From positions 41,712,084-41,776,083 of the forward strand of contig OY759263.1 in NCBI GenBank assembly GCA_963662155.1: a stretch of 64,000 bases of DNA, given 5' to 3'. Both the position numbers and the translations under genes were made by a program. The DNA comes from Lamellibrachia columna. Taxonomy: Eukaryota; Annelida; Polychaeta; Sabellida; Siboglinidae. The notes beneath the pieces were generated by a model. The model saw only the letters and a list, made by a program, of their open reading frames with translations. It did not search any database and had not been told where the DNA came from. Of this stretch, positions 22,738 to 33,768 are shown one piece after another. Position 1 is the stretch's first letter, and the number at the start of each line of letters is the position of its first letter.

Positions 22738-23586
22738 AACTGCGTCCTCTCTGGTACTGACTTCGAACCAAAAACATAGATTATATGTGTATCATAGGTG
22801 TCAACTTGTAGAGGGTTCTTAGGCGTGATACATTTTCCCAGCTACGGTCCAGCGGCAGCAGGCCGCGAAGTTCCCAGTCCATGGACCTCAGTGATTCCAA
22901 ACGCACCGACACAAATGTACTTAGTAAACAGTGAGAACGTTAAGTTCTTCAGCTAAAAAAGATTAACTAAAATTATTTATGACACTTTAGTTATTGCAGC
23001 ATCTGGTAGCAAGCCACAAAGGTTATGACCTAACAATTGCCGATTGAGTACTGGTAATTATTTTTATGGTAACCAAGATTATAAACATTACAGCGCATAT
23101 CTCAGAGACAGTTGTCAAAACAAAAAAACATGCAAATGCGACGAACACAACTCTTTTCTGCATCGCGATAAGTAGCTGCTGTCGCACTGATGTTGTAATT
23201 GAGTGTCAGTTACAAACACATGCATTACTATTATGCTAACTGCATCGTCTAAACACTGACGATGTAAAACGAATTATAATGAACGTATTGTAAAGGGGGT
23301 CTGGGCATACGTAATCAGCCGGAGACTCCTGGGATGATTCCTTAACATATTACAGTTAAAATAAATTCTCTCAAAAACGTGGGTTCATTCGGACACCCAT
23401 TGGGACGGGCATGACTTAGTGATAGAGCGCATCATAAATGGAGTTGACACTCAAAATCTGTCAGAGGAAGGAGTACAAACACTGAATCAGGGTTTGATTG
23501 GTCTTTGATCAATAAATCTTAACAACAAACTATCTCCAGGGTGTACTGCGCGCACCTACAAGTGTATCGGAAAATCATATTACCAG

Positions 23587-25075
23587 AATCCCACAGAATA
23601 TTTCAAATATAACTTTCCAGCAATAGTTCATCAACAAATCAGACAAAAGGCCGAGCTTAATAATATTTTATTGCCTTACGTAATAACGCATTGTCTTAAA
23701 TAATAACGTATGCACACGTGTCAATGAATGACATGCTGGTTCACCTTCTTCAACTGTCGCCACATATTACAATACACGGCTCAAAATCAGTGTGACATGT
23801 GACATATATCAGCTTGTGCGCAGCATTTGAGTAACACGAAATCATAATGCACGGCTTCAGTTGTATATCAACACGTTTGGAGTCCGGAAACTGCCCAGAT
23901 CCTACTGCTACTGTTTGTCAGAGTTCGGACCGTCAAATAGCCCAACTTAGCTATGCCGAACTGCCAGGCGAAAACTGTACCGGGAAGAGGCGTCTGTACC
24001 CGGGAAGAGGCGTCTGTCGGATCTTTTTCTGACGCTCTGGACGAATGAGGACATCAGATGCTGCTTACCGCTCTCGTATCGACGCACGAGTATCATCACG
24101 TGATATGTTGGTCCTGTTCTTATGAAGCGTCACAAATATTTCAAACGTTTTCGGTGTGAAATACATCACACGGGAGCATGTTCACTGAGTTCACCGTTGG
24201 TTATGAATAGGTTTAATCTCCACATTCATGTCCGAGTGCTTGCCACCGAACGACAGGAACGATGATGATGTGTTTGCAATCTCGTAGGAAATTCACAGAT
24301 ACCTCAGTCAATCAAGAGCGCGAAGCTCGTCACTTGCGCTACCTGCGTGGATGGGTTGCTGTGTGGCTGAGTGGCTGCGTGCTACCGCACGACGCGATGA
24401 TCTTGCGAAATCGGCTGCAGCCGCCGATCATTCATTCGGACTTTCCGACGTTCCGGTCTCTCCGGACGTTGACTGTCACCGACGCACTTGACCGCATTGT
24501 CACGTGGTGCGCGCTTCAGTCAACTTCTGACGCGTATCTGAGTCGCGAATAATAGCAGTCCTTGATAACGACTCCCCGCAGGTATCTAAACGTTAGATAT
24601 TTAGCATAAACATACTGGTGCGGAGTCACCCTGCTACGCTCAGACTTATTCACCCGCCGACCTATACTCTGGGTGGGTTCCGATGGTGCTGCCTTCCCGC
24701 CAGAGTTCAATAACCACTGCGTCGCGCATACTAATTGGCACACGAAGCAAAACATTTTCTCAACTTTTTCAAACAGTAGTCAGTGTAGATACTGATTACG
24801 CAATATGTCTTTTCATGTATTTGTGATGTCATAAATGTCACGTGATAAACCACTTCCGCTGACGGACCCTGAGTTTTTGCTTGTAAATCGGCCACATAGA
24901 GCATGTGTTTTTTTAACCGACGATTTCATAAAGGACTTGAAAACACAACAAACAAGTATACCAGACAGTTAACACCGTTATCGATGTTATTAGATACATC
25001 ACGCAAATTTCCCACAAAGCGACATCTAGTGATTATTGTTGACTTGCTTTGAGCGGAAGTGACCGGAAACTTCCC
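23587..25075. repeat. Tandem unit, copy 4, truncated
   Basis: Fourth copy: cysteine ORF 23,847-24,032, 96-codon ORF 24,262-24,552 and conserved minus ORF 24,516-24,755. It stops at GACCGGAAACTTCCCGGC (about 25,073), the point corresponding to 10,785, and lacks the CA run and CR1 fragment. Confidence 0.85.
24516..24755 (-). CDS. Conserved 79-codon ORF in tandem unit, copy 4
   Basis: Two bases differ from copy 1 and both are silent in this frame. It is preserved even though this copy of the unit is truncated on the right. Unknown product. Confidence 0.3.
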   Translation of the reverse strand: MFCFVCQLVCATQWLLNSGGKAAPSEPTQSIGRRVNKSERSRVTPHQYVYAKYLTFRYLRGVVIKDCYYSRLRYASEVD

Positions 25076-26160
25076 GGCCCAACCAACTAGTCTCGCTTAT
25101 TCGACTCACTCGCCTTCTGAATTCGCCGAGAAGAGAATATGGCCGCATAAGCGTGGTCTCGTTGTTACCCTCTGTCATCCATCATGCTTATTTTGTGTAG
25201 GCATTCCCATGATGCGCCAGCAGCCATTCCGCGTCATCATCGAGATGCTACATTAAACATTGTTTTGAGTGATTTAACTTTTCAGTCGGATAGTTGTGTC
25301 AATATAATCAAAGTTTAAAATTAATTTGAATTGCATCGTATAAACTGATAAAAGTTCACTTCTGTTTTATGAATTAGCCAAATGCCCGGATGAGATCTTA
25401 ATTAGCTACTTATATATGCGTCCAGTTTTCGTAACTCAAACTTGACAAAAACAAGCGCACGTGTTTTCGGAAACAAAATTAAATTGCAAAATACTCATTA
25501 ATCGTTAGATATATATATACCATATTAAAACACCAACATATTCTTTGTGAAATGTAGTATCTAAGTTTTAAAAGAACCAAAAAGAACCGGATGATTAGCG
25601 CATTAATTTGTTCTTCGCATGTGCCCATTCCTCATTATCGCCCAGGCGCATTATCGACGACCGTTGTCTTTTAAAATATATATTTTAGGACTTTAGTTGC
25701 AAGTAATGTTTCCAATGTTTTCAAGTGGCTGCCACTGAAATGTATACGTCTTACAAAACGTAGTAACATTATAAAATTATCCCATTATTTTCATTCATAA
25801 CACTCTTGATCACGTGTGAATTATTGAACGACCTTCGACAAACAGCTTGTCACTGTCATCCGTTGTTTGTAGAGATCTATTCACTATTTTTTTCAACCAC
25901 GTTTTCGTAATATTATATGGAATTCATTGCATGTTTTCAACCTTTGGCTTTGCTTAGATATGTATGTAGTAGGCATATAATTATTATGATTGCAAAAAAT
26001 CATCTAATTAATTATAATATTGATTACTGTTCTAGGTCAATGCAAAAATAAAAAAATGTCTAAACATACAATTTGCAAATATAAAAACGTTTAATATGAA
26101 ATTCCCATTAAACTACCAAAATAAGACTATTTGCTTATTAACTACAACTTGTCAGCCACT
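25076..26160. other. No recognisable gene
   Basis: AT-rich sequence with no supported ORF. A 65-codon frame at 25,059-25,256 begins inside the truncated repeat and has no motif. Confidence 0.5.
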
Positions 26161-26162
26161 GT

Positions 26163-26330
26163 CAGTGGGGCATGGTGACGTAGTGGTTAGAACACCAGAC
26201 TCTCAGTCGAGAGAACCCGAGTTCCAATACTTATGATGCTGTTTCGAATCTCGGGCAATTTCATTCACGCCACATTGCCTCAGCTGTATAAATGAGTACT
26301 TGATTATAGACAGTGATATGTGAATTTTGT
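26163..26330 (+). mobile_element. tRNA-derived SINE
   Basis: The head (GGGGCATGGTGACGTAGTGG then TTAGAACACCAGACTCTCAG) looks like a decayed tRNA with an A-box-like GTAGTGGTTAGA and a B-box-like TTTCGAATCTC. It is followed by a body with ACGCCACATTGCCTCAGC and TGTATAAATGAGTAC, of the kind common downstream of the tRNA part in widespread animal SINEs. No clear tail or target duplication. Confidence 0.6.
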
Positions 26331-27236
26331 ACTATTATAAAATGAACAAAGGCTGAACAGTTAAACAGCTGAAACAGTTAACATGTAACAGTATTTAGTA
26401 CAAACTGGAAACTCTGTTAAATGTCCTATAATGGTGCATTGTTCTAAAAAAAATTATGAGAAGTAAAAAAGTCGTAATGTCATCTTAAAGGTGGTTTTCT
26501 TGTCCCACAAATCAGTTCAACATAATATATTCACAAAAGTGCATGTTTTGATAATCTTATCCTTATTAATCAATCAATCGTCAACTTTATAATGCACCAC
26601 TCCAACAGTCGTTGCTTATGGCGCCGTACAAAATGTTCAAACTATTTCATAAAAATTTCTTTAACTGCGCTTCAAAAGCAACTTCTGACAGCCCTGTTAA
26701 TGTCAGATGTTGTGGCAACAGGTTCCATAATGTCGGGGCTGCGATGCCGAAGGATCGGTCTCCCCAAATCCGTTTAGCTCGCGGGACACAAAGCAGATTA
26801 AGTTCACTCGAGCGCAACGTTATAGGTGGCTGACACAGTTGGCGACGTAGTCCGGTGCACGCCTATTGAGGGCTCTGTGTACGAGGAGTAGTATGTTGAA
26901 TTCAACTTGCACTGCTATCGGCAGCCAGTGCAGCTCTCTCTGTAGCGGTGTCGCGCGACACCAACCACGAGGCGGACCGCCCAATTCTGTACTCTTTGGA
27001 GTCGTTGTCTAAATGTATGCTTAGACACTAAAACTGGCGACGAGGATATTTAGACCGCTCGTGGGAGAACACGAAACAGTCGGAGCAGGCACTGCATTCG
27101 ACAAATCGTTCTAAAATGCGACAGAAGTTCGACGCAAAAACGAACTTGACATAAAAAACATCGACGGCGGCGCTCGTCAACGTCACATGTGCAATGTCAG
27201 CGAAAGTTTGAACTGACATTTTCGCTCAAACAAAAC

Positions 27237-27725
27237 ATGGCGACAGCGTTACCCCAGTTTCCAGCTTTTGACATTTCGGGGCCAGCAATCGGTCTACGGT
27301 GGGAGAAGTGGCTGTCACGTTTCAAACGGCTGCTGATTATCAGCAAAATAACGGAACCAACCGACAAGCGAGCCTGGATGTTACATTTTGTCGGCGAATA
27401 AGTCAATGATATCTTTGACACGATACCTGACAATGGCACGGATGCAGAGTTTGACAAAGCAGTAGACAAACTCAACGACTATTTTAAGCCACAGGTAAAC
27501 AGAGAATATGAAGTGTTCAAGTTTCATCAGTATGAACAGAGGGCAGATGAGTCTATTGACAATTATTGCACTAGACTGAGAGAACTAGCAGCATCGTGTC
27601 AGTTTCATGAAGTCAATAGAGAAATCAAGACACAGATCATTACCAAGGGCAATTCCCAGAAACTGAGAATACGAGCGTTGAGTGAGGAAATGACACTGGA
27701 GAAACTCCTCAGTGTGGGGAGTTAG
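27237..27725 (+). pseudogene. Gypsy-type gag
   Basis: The ATG at 27,237 opens MATALPQFPAFDISG, then WEKWLSRFKRLLIIS and, after an in-frame TAA (27,399-27,401), VNREYEVFKFHQYEQRA and DNYCTRLRELAASC. This is the capsid-type fold of Gypsy gag proteins. The frame ends at a TAG just where the internal deletion joins gag to integrase. No CCHC knuckle remains. Confidence 0.8.
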
Positions 27726-28201
27726 TTGCGATAGACGAATACAGTCGTTTTCCAGAAGTGGAAATCACTAGGTCCACATCTGCGTATTCTACGATCCCGA
27801 AACTGGATAAGATATTCAGCACTCATGGCATACCGGAAGTGGTGAAATCGGACAATGGACCTCCATTCCAAAGCTCCGAATTCAAATCCTTTGCGGAGTA
27901 CACAGGTTTCCAGCACAGGAAAATAACACCAGAATGGCCGCAAGCTAACAGTGAAGTGGAGAGATTCATGCGAACACTCGAAAAGGCGATTCGTTGCGCA
28001 ATACTTGAAGGAAAAGTGTGGAAGCAGGAAATGTACCGATTTCTTCGCAGTTACCGAGCTACGCCACACGGCTCGACGGGAGTATCTCCAGCGACGGCGC
28101 TCTTTAACAGGAACATCAAGACAACCCTACCTGAAAACAAAGAGGCATCAAAGTCTGACAGAACCATGAGAGAAGCAGTCTCGAATGAAGCAATATGCTG
28201 A
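27725..28201 (+). pseudogene. Gypsy-type integrase core
   Basis: Open from the deletion junction. The first catalytic Asp lies in VAIDEYSRFPEV, the second in VKSDNGPPFQ, and the Glu in ANSEVERFMRTLEK, giving a complete DD(35)E triad, followed by FLRSYRATPHGSTGVSP. The N-terminal zinc-binding domain is missing and the frame shifts at about 28,185-28,200 relative to the C-terminal part. Confidence 0.85.
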
Positions 28202-28586
28202 CAAAAGAGCGAAGGCGAAATCCTCGAATCTCCAACCAGGAGACATAGTCATGATGAAACAGAGGAGAGCCAACAAATATTCTACTCCGTACCAACCCAT
28301 GGCATATGAGGTCGTGGCTAGACAAGGACCGATGATCACAGCTATGAATGAACGACATGTCGTTACTCGAAACGTTTCAAAGTTCAAACCGGTGAACGTG
28401 AAGATGGAACCGCCGATGGAAAGTGACTCGATGGAGGACCATTCCGTGAACGATGATGTCCCAACTGAAGAGAGTGAGGCGGAAGACACAGCTACTCCGA
28501 ACACGGTGGAACGACCTAGGTACCCATCTAGGTCCACCAGGAACAGAAAACCTGCTTGGATGAAAGACTATGTTAATAGACCTTAA
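28185..28586 (+). pseudogene. Gypsy-type integrase C-terminal region
   Basis: A separate frame beginning MKQYADKRAKAKSS, with LQPGDIVMMKQRRANK, a short beta-barrel-like segment and an acidic tail ending RSTRNRKPAWMKDYV. It is the normal continuation of the integrase ORF, displaced by a frameshift. It ends before a 380-bp non-coding stretch that leads to the 3' LTR. Confidence 0.8.
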
Positions 28587-28969
28587 TCATTCACAGCTAC
28601 AATAATGCTGTTTGATTAATGGTACCATGCTAGTCTTTTGGGAGCATGTGCTAGTAACCTCTGCTTCCAAAATGAGGACTGCATTAGTTTGTGTATGAAC
28701 ACTAGTAATGCTATCAGTCAAGTAATTGTAAGAAATTAATTTTGAGTTATGTGTACGAGGCATTCACAAGAACATTGAGAAGAGTCTGTGAATAAGAGAC
28801 ATTTAATTAAACATTGAGTTGAGACTGTGAATCAGAGATTTTCAACAGGACTTTAAGTTGAAATTGCTCACTTGTGTAACAATGTTACGTTTGCAATTGT
28901 GTACATTTAAGGAGATTGATGGTATAACTAATCAGAACTAACGATCATTGATTTTAAAGAGAGGAGGGA

Positions 28970-29146
28970 TGTAATGGCGTGACTGTTCACAGTAATAATA
29001 TGCAATAATACATTATCCCTGTGTCTGGTTTTACAAGAGAAATAACGTATGCTCCCGAGACATCCGGGGAGTGAAGTACATAGCGTGAACTAATAGTGTT
29101 TGTTATAATCAGTCCGTCTGTCTAAATGTATGCTTAGACACTAAAC
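28970..29146 (+). repeat. 3' LTR
   Basis: About 175 bp, starting TG after a polypurine tract. Its last 27 bases repeat at 27,006-27,032; no longer match upstream exists, so the 5' LTR is almost wholly lost. Confidence 0.75.
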
Positions 29147-30597
29147 CTTGCAATATTGCGTAGATGGTAGATAGCAGATTTGCAAACCGCCGTAATATGC
29201 GACTCCATTGTCATGGTCTCGTCGAGCTGTACCCCAAGATTCCGCACATTATGAGACACCGTGATCAAACTATCGCCGATGTGTAATGCATGTAGCTCGA
29301 TTTTCTTCAGCTGCTGCGCAGAACCGAAGATAATGACCTCCGTTTTGTCATCATTCAATGTCAGGATATTGGAGCTCATCCACGTCCTGATTTTTGCCAC
29401 ACAAACCTCAATACGCTCGACAGCCGCGGCGACGTCCGTCTGGTGAGGTTTCACTGGGAGGTAAATTTGGGTGTCATCTGCATAGAGGTGGAACATCAGA
29501 TTGTACTTGCTGATGAACTTGGCAACAGGCGCCATGTATATAGAAAACACCTGGGGGCCGAGCACCGAGTCTTGGGGGACACCATATGCAAGAGGACGGA
29601 CAGGCGATGATGCATCATGCATGTGAACGGACTGAGTTTTGTCACTCTTTTTAGTGCATGTTGGGCCACATCCACATTATGTGACAGCCTACGCAACAGT
29701 ACTTTGTAGTCGACAGTGTCAAATGCAGCCGATAGGTGAAACAGCACCAGAATAGTGACTTTTTGATTATCCATTGCTTTCAAGATGTCGTTCTGCGCGC
29801 ATAATAAAGCCGTCTCAACGCTGTGATTAGGTTTGCATGCACTCTGATAGGGCGCTCTGAGATTGTGCTCTGACAAGTGAGCCGACAGTTTCGCTGCTAC
29901 AACACGATCTTAGATAAATAGGGCAGATTCGACACGGGTCTGTAGTTATTCAGAACCGATTAGTCCAGGCCCGGTTTTCTCAATAGTGCCCTGACGTGCG
30001 CTTTCTTCAGACGAGCTGGTACTACGTAAGATCTCAGAGAAAGGTTTATGACAGCCGTGAGCAAAGGAACCACCTCATGCGCACAGTCTCTGAGAAGCCA
30101 TGTCGGAAAGGGATAAAATTCACACGATTTCACCGGCGATGACCGCAGCAGGTTGCTGATTTCTGCCTGAGTGGCAGGCTCAAAAACAGTCAACTGACAT
30201 ACTGACAGCGCTTTCCCAACGGGGCCATCGACATGGTTGGCGTTATGAGTCCGGAATGGTCGAGATGTTTTCGCAGAAAAAGTCGGAGAAAAGCGTTGCA
30301 AGCGTGTCGAATGATTCGCACGGCGGAAGCGGTGTGTCGTTATCAGTGTGTGGCAGCTTCGCAACAATCTTAAATAGTTGTCTCTGGTCACCAGATGCAT
30401 AGATGATTTGTCTCTTGAGGTATTCCAGTTTTGCAGTGTGTATATTCGATGTGATACGTTGGCGCTGATGGCAGTAAGCCAATATGTCACTCTTCATGCC
30501 AGACTTCCGCCACTTGCGTGCCAGCTGTCGTCTTAGACACTTCTGTGATTGTATTGTACAGGTTACCGTGTCACGTCGAGATATATCCCTACTTCAT

Positions 30598-30765
30598 TCA
30601 GGACAACCAGGACGCGACAACGAGTTCAGGACAACCAGGACGCGACAACGAGTTCAGGACAACCAGGACGCGACAAAGAGTTCAGGACAACCAGGACGCG
30701 ACAAAGAGTTCAGGACAACCAGGACGCGACGAGTTCAGGACAACCAGGACGCGACAACGAGTAAC
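30598..30765. repeat. 28-bp minisatellite
   Basis: Six tandem copies of a 28-bp unit (AGGACAACCAGGACGCGACA followed by ACGAGTTC), one with a 3-bp deletion. It abuts the 5' end of the L2 LINE. Open frames across it are a by-product of the repeat. Confidence 0.9.
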
Positions 30766-31436
30766 TGACGCTGTTTTACCAGAAGATCTCAGGTTCGATC
30801 ACAATGTGGCTTCTTTAGTCCATACACATTACAACATATATACTACAACTACTCTACTAAAGTTCTTCCACACCTCTCCTCTGCAAACAGCATATATATA
30901 TATATATATATATGCTCAGATGCTATTATTATTCATGAAGTAGATCTTAAGATGCTCAGATACACGTGTCTGGGGTTCCTTTAATGGACACGTACAAGAT
31001 TAATGTTCGACCAGAGATTAGGCGTAACTGTCTTGGACAAGTATACGATTAATACGGACATGAAATCCATTACCTTCTGAGGACATTCAACCTCCGAAGA
31101 CACAGACGTGACCTGGGTTGACCTAACTCATGAATCAAATATATAACGTGTCAGAAAGTTCATAGGGAATTATAGAACCGTATCAGAAAGTATTGTAAAG
31201 TTTATAGAAGTAGGGGTCTAATCCAAACTACAGTCAACGGCTTTGCTCTTTACATATCCCCATCATTTTCACAAGTGAAAACATTGTCTTCACTTATAAA
31301 ATTAATACAATCAAAAAGATCAAGGCCGTGTCACAACTTGGTAGAATAATAATATAATGATGCAATAACTATGGACTAGCCATATCTAAACATACCGTAT
31401 AATGGCGTATATTATATTATAATATATTATATTATT
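30766..31436. other. No gene seen
   Basis: AT-rich sequence with a (TA)n tract (30,893-30,915) and a TATTATA palindromic stretch near 31,400-31,435. No supported feature. Confidence 0.5.
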
Positions 31437-31545
31437 CAGTAGAATGCCACATACAAGCATTGAGGCCATATTATAAGAACATTGACAAGCTGAAAAGAAT
31501 ACAGACATGAGCAACAAAGCTTATCATAGAAATTCAATGCTTTTT
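31437..31545 (+). mobile_element. Old CR1 relic
   Basis: Translation shows VECHIQALRPYYKNIDKLKR followed by an early stop and ATKLIIE, which lines up with LEYCIQAWRPYRKKDIDTLE and RRATKMIPE of the intact CR1 copies. It is much more diverged, so an old insertion. Confidence 0.6.
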
Positions 31546-32065
31546 CATGTCATGTATATAATGCTAATTTAGTTGAGTCATTAATTCAGACACATAATTG
31601 CTTATGATGGTTTGCGTCAATTCACGTCACTTGTTTTCAATTACACTACCGGTATAACAATTCTAATTACACACCAATTACAGCATATCACTTTTACTTC
31701 CACCTCAAATTTACCAATTCTAGTTATCAATTCCACATCGAAATTAAATAATAATAATTTGAGTCTAGACACAGGCTGACCTCTTGACATTACTAAGTGG
31801 TGTTCTGGCCCTTGGAATAATATATTTACGCTCCAATATTGACATCAATATAATACTTCAATATAAAAAAATATATAACTTGAACTTATAAACTTTAATG
31901 TTAGTAACAACAAAGAAATGCAAGTATTGATGTCTCAGTTTCTTCTTTTGTTTGTAGCCATAAATGAAAAATCCATTTAAGCAAATGCTATAAATACAAT
32001 AATTGTTATCATCCACTTGGACACTAAGTTGTTATAATTCTTCTAACCATTATGATTGTTTTCAG

Positions 32066-32204
32066 GCTGTTTCAAAGATATGGTGAAATCACTCACATCA
32101 TGGAAATTGCAACACATGAATTTATGGAACCACAAACATCTAAAAGCAGTTTTGAATTAATGAAGCAATGCCGAGTATCGAGTCCAGTTTATGCAGCACA
32201 ATAA
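32066..32204 (+). CDS. Possible terminal exon, unknown protein
   Basis: A good acceptor (GATTGTTTTCAG) precedes 46 open codons, entered after one base, reading LFQRYGEITHIMEIATHEF and ending SSPVYAAQ before TAA. AATAAA lies downstream at about 32,494. The residues look protein-like, but I found no upstream exon and do not recognise the family. Confidence 0.3.
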
Positions 32205-33069
32205 TGAAGTAGATATTTACACTGGACTGCACCAATGTGACAGTGACTAGACTCCAGCATTTGTAAACAAAATATTATAATTGTATTATTCCTTTGTTTA
32301 CATACCTGTACCAGATTCGTTTACTTAAATATTCCCTCACGATTAATTATTTTTGATCTGTACTTATTTATTTGAATATCTTTGTGATTTGTGTATTAAG
32401 TTCATTTTCTAACGTGACTGCAATGGATAATATATAACTATTATCTGGTTTTACTGTGTTAGTTAAGCAGTACAGTTACTTTCTCTGCAATAAACAGTTT
32501 GAGTAATAGAAGTCTTGACATTAGAAATTATGCAAGCTTAATTCACCTAAAAGATGTTTTATTCTTTACAAGCAATTACGAATAACATATATAGTTCTTC
32601 TGGTTATGTATTAAGCCATGTAAAAACAGGTTATGCTTAACATAATTACTTGTTTTATGTTATTGAATTTCATTGTGATTGGTTGAATGTCTTTGTATTT
32701 GCGAAAATGTGCTGTAATGCTGCTACCAAAGACTACTGCTACTGCCACAATGTACCACCATCTAAACATAAGTCATAACCACGTCACTCAAATTATTTAA
32801 TCATTATCTCTACAAGTGATATGTTCTATTTCATTCCTTTTTGTTCTAATTCTCATTTACTGACGCTGTCCACTGGATGTCCACGGGATTATACACCAAC
32901 CCCTGCGGGCGGTTGTTTTCGAGAAGGGAAATGCACGTTAATTTAACAAAAAAATTAAATTGACAAAAGCAAAGAGTACCTACAATGTGTCAAACCATGG
33001 ACATATATTTACAGGACTGCCAGCACTGTTCTTCATTAGAAGACTGGTGAAACAGGGTAGTTCAGTATG
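32205..33069. other. No gene seen
   Basis: AT-rich unique-looking sequence. It may include the 3' UTR of the possible exon at 32,066-32,204. No ORF or repeat supported. Confidence 0.4.
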
Positions 33070-33360
33070 ATTAGATGCTCAAATGTATTGAGAAAAAACA
33101 TGCTGCATTTGCAGGAGACCCTGTCTGTTCTATTACAGACTGCATATGTTTCAGGTACTCTATATGTTGCTCCATGTTTTTTCCCTTGCATAACTTAAAA
33201 ATTTGGTTTTGGGTACAAAACACTCGTCCATGAACTTGACCTTGTTTAGCACATCATCTCCTGTTGACAGAAGCATTTCATTAGTCAATGCCCACCTTTT
33301 ATGTTTTGTGTTTAAAGTGTCTATGACACGTTTCTCGCAGTGATAAAACATGTGTGTTGA
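33070..33360 (-). pseudogene. Broken coding fragment, unknown
   Basis: The minus frame from 33,351 reads YHCEKRVIDTLNTKHKRW and MDECFVPKTKFLSYAREK, then after a frameshift near 33,175 EQHIEYLKHMQSVIEQTG (to about 33,085). The two parts have protein-like composition and appear to be one reading frame broken by an indel. I cannot name the source. Confidence 0.35.
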
Positions 33361-33489
33361 ATCAAGAAACCTCTACTTAGCAATGATACAGTTCCTTTAA
33401 CTAACAAACACGCTCACACATGATGGGTATACAAACAAAACACTCATTAGTGACCCTCCATACACAAATTGTGGTCTGGAATTTGCATT

Positions 33490-33690
33490 CTTACCATGCA
33501 TGCATGCCATGATACGAAAAGGCATACACCTTTGAAGCAAAGTGAATAACAAAGCTGTGGAAGCCCTCAAAGGCTCAATGCTGGAGGTCTGCTACTGGGT
33601 GGACAGCTTCCTGATGTCTTTGCACAGGGTCTTGTCCCTCACCAGCTTCTCGAGTGTGACTGCAGCTTTGGAAGCTTAAACAAATAAGGT
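33490..33690 (-). pseudogene. Relic of a repeated domain of unknown function
   Basis: Minus-strand frames give LEKLVRDKTLCKDIRKLS, a stop, then QTSSIE and, shifted by one base, GFHSFVIHFASKVYAFSYHG. From memory this resembles the segment (QTSSLExFHSxxxxFAPK..F.YxGM) of multicopy uncharacterised proteins found in many fish and marine invertebrate genomes. It is inactivated by a stop and a frameshift. It may belong with the fragment at 33,070-33,360. Confidence 0.4.
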
Positions 33691-33768
33691 ATTCAACATC
33701 AGGAATTAAGTATTCAATGTTCAACATTACTCAACAGTATTTGTGCAATTAAATAAAATATATAATAC

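Larger units (their letters stand above)
19612..23570. repeat. Spacer duplication, copy 2, with CR1 insertion
   Basis: Matches 13,981-16,640. The two copies differ mainly in microsatellite length, small indels and the CR1 insertion at 21,371-22,737. From 22,743 to 23,570 the match to 15,812-16,640 is almost perfect, implying recent duplication or gene conversion. Confidence 0.85.
27006..29146 (+). mobile_element. Gypsy-type LTR retrotransposon, internally deleted
   Basis: The 3' LTR starts TGTAATGGCG at 28,970 after a purine-rich tract (AAAGAGAGGAGGGA) and ends ..TGCTTAGACACTAAA near 29,146. At the 5' side only the last 27 bases of an LTR remain (27,006-27,032), followed by a primer-binding-like ACTGGCGACGAGG. 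The interior keeps gag and the integrase catalytic core and C-terminus; protease, reverse transcriptase, RNase H and the integrase zinc domain are gone. It sits inside the L2 LINE. Confidence 0.85.
26570..30500 (-). mobile_element. L2-type LINE, decayed, interrupted by an LTR element
   Basis: Minus-strand fragments in order: the region before the reverse transcriptase (30,490-29,960; KSCEFYPFPTWLLRDC, NLSLRSYVVPARLKKA), palm (29,876-29,496; LFHLSAAFDTVDYKVLL), YGVPQDSVLGPQ and LYADDTQIYL (29,622-29,134), then after the Gypsy-type insertion QRLQRVQNWAVRLVVG and ELHWLPIAVQVEFNILLL (27,005-26,850) and the terminal WGDRSFGIAAPTLWNLLP region (to about 26,640). Frames are broken several times. The endonuclease is absent. 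About 35 codons are missing around the insertion. Confidence 0.85.

Noticed and set aside
26592..26833. Plus-strand ORFs of 61 and 73 codons
   Set aside because: They are antisense shadows of the L2 LINE C-terminal region, which reads clearly on the minus strand.
30484..30943. Plus-strand ORFs with repeated RTTRTRQRVQDNQDA-type peptide
   Set aside because: Translations of the 28-bp minisatellite at 30,598-30,765.
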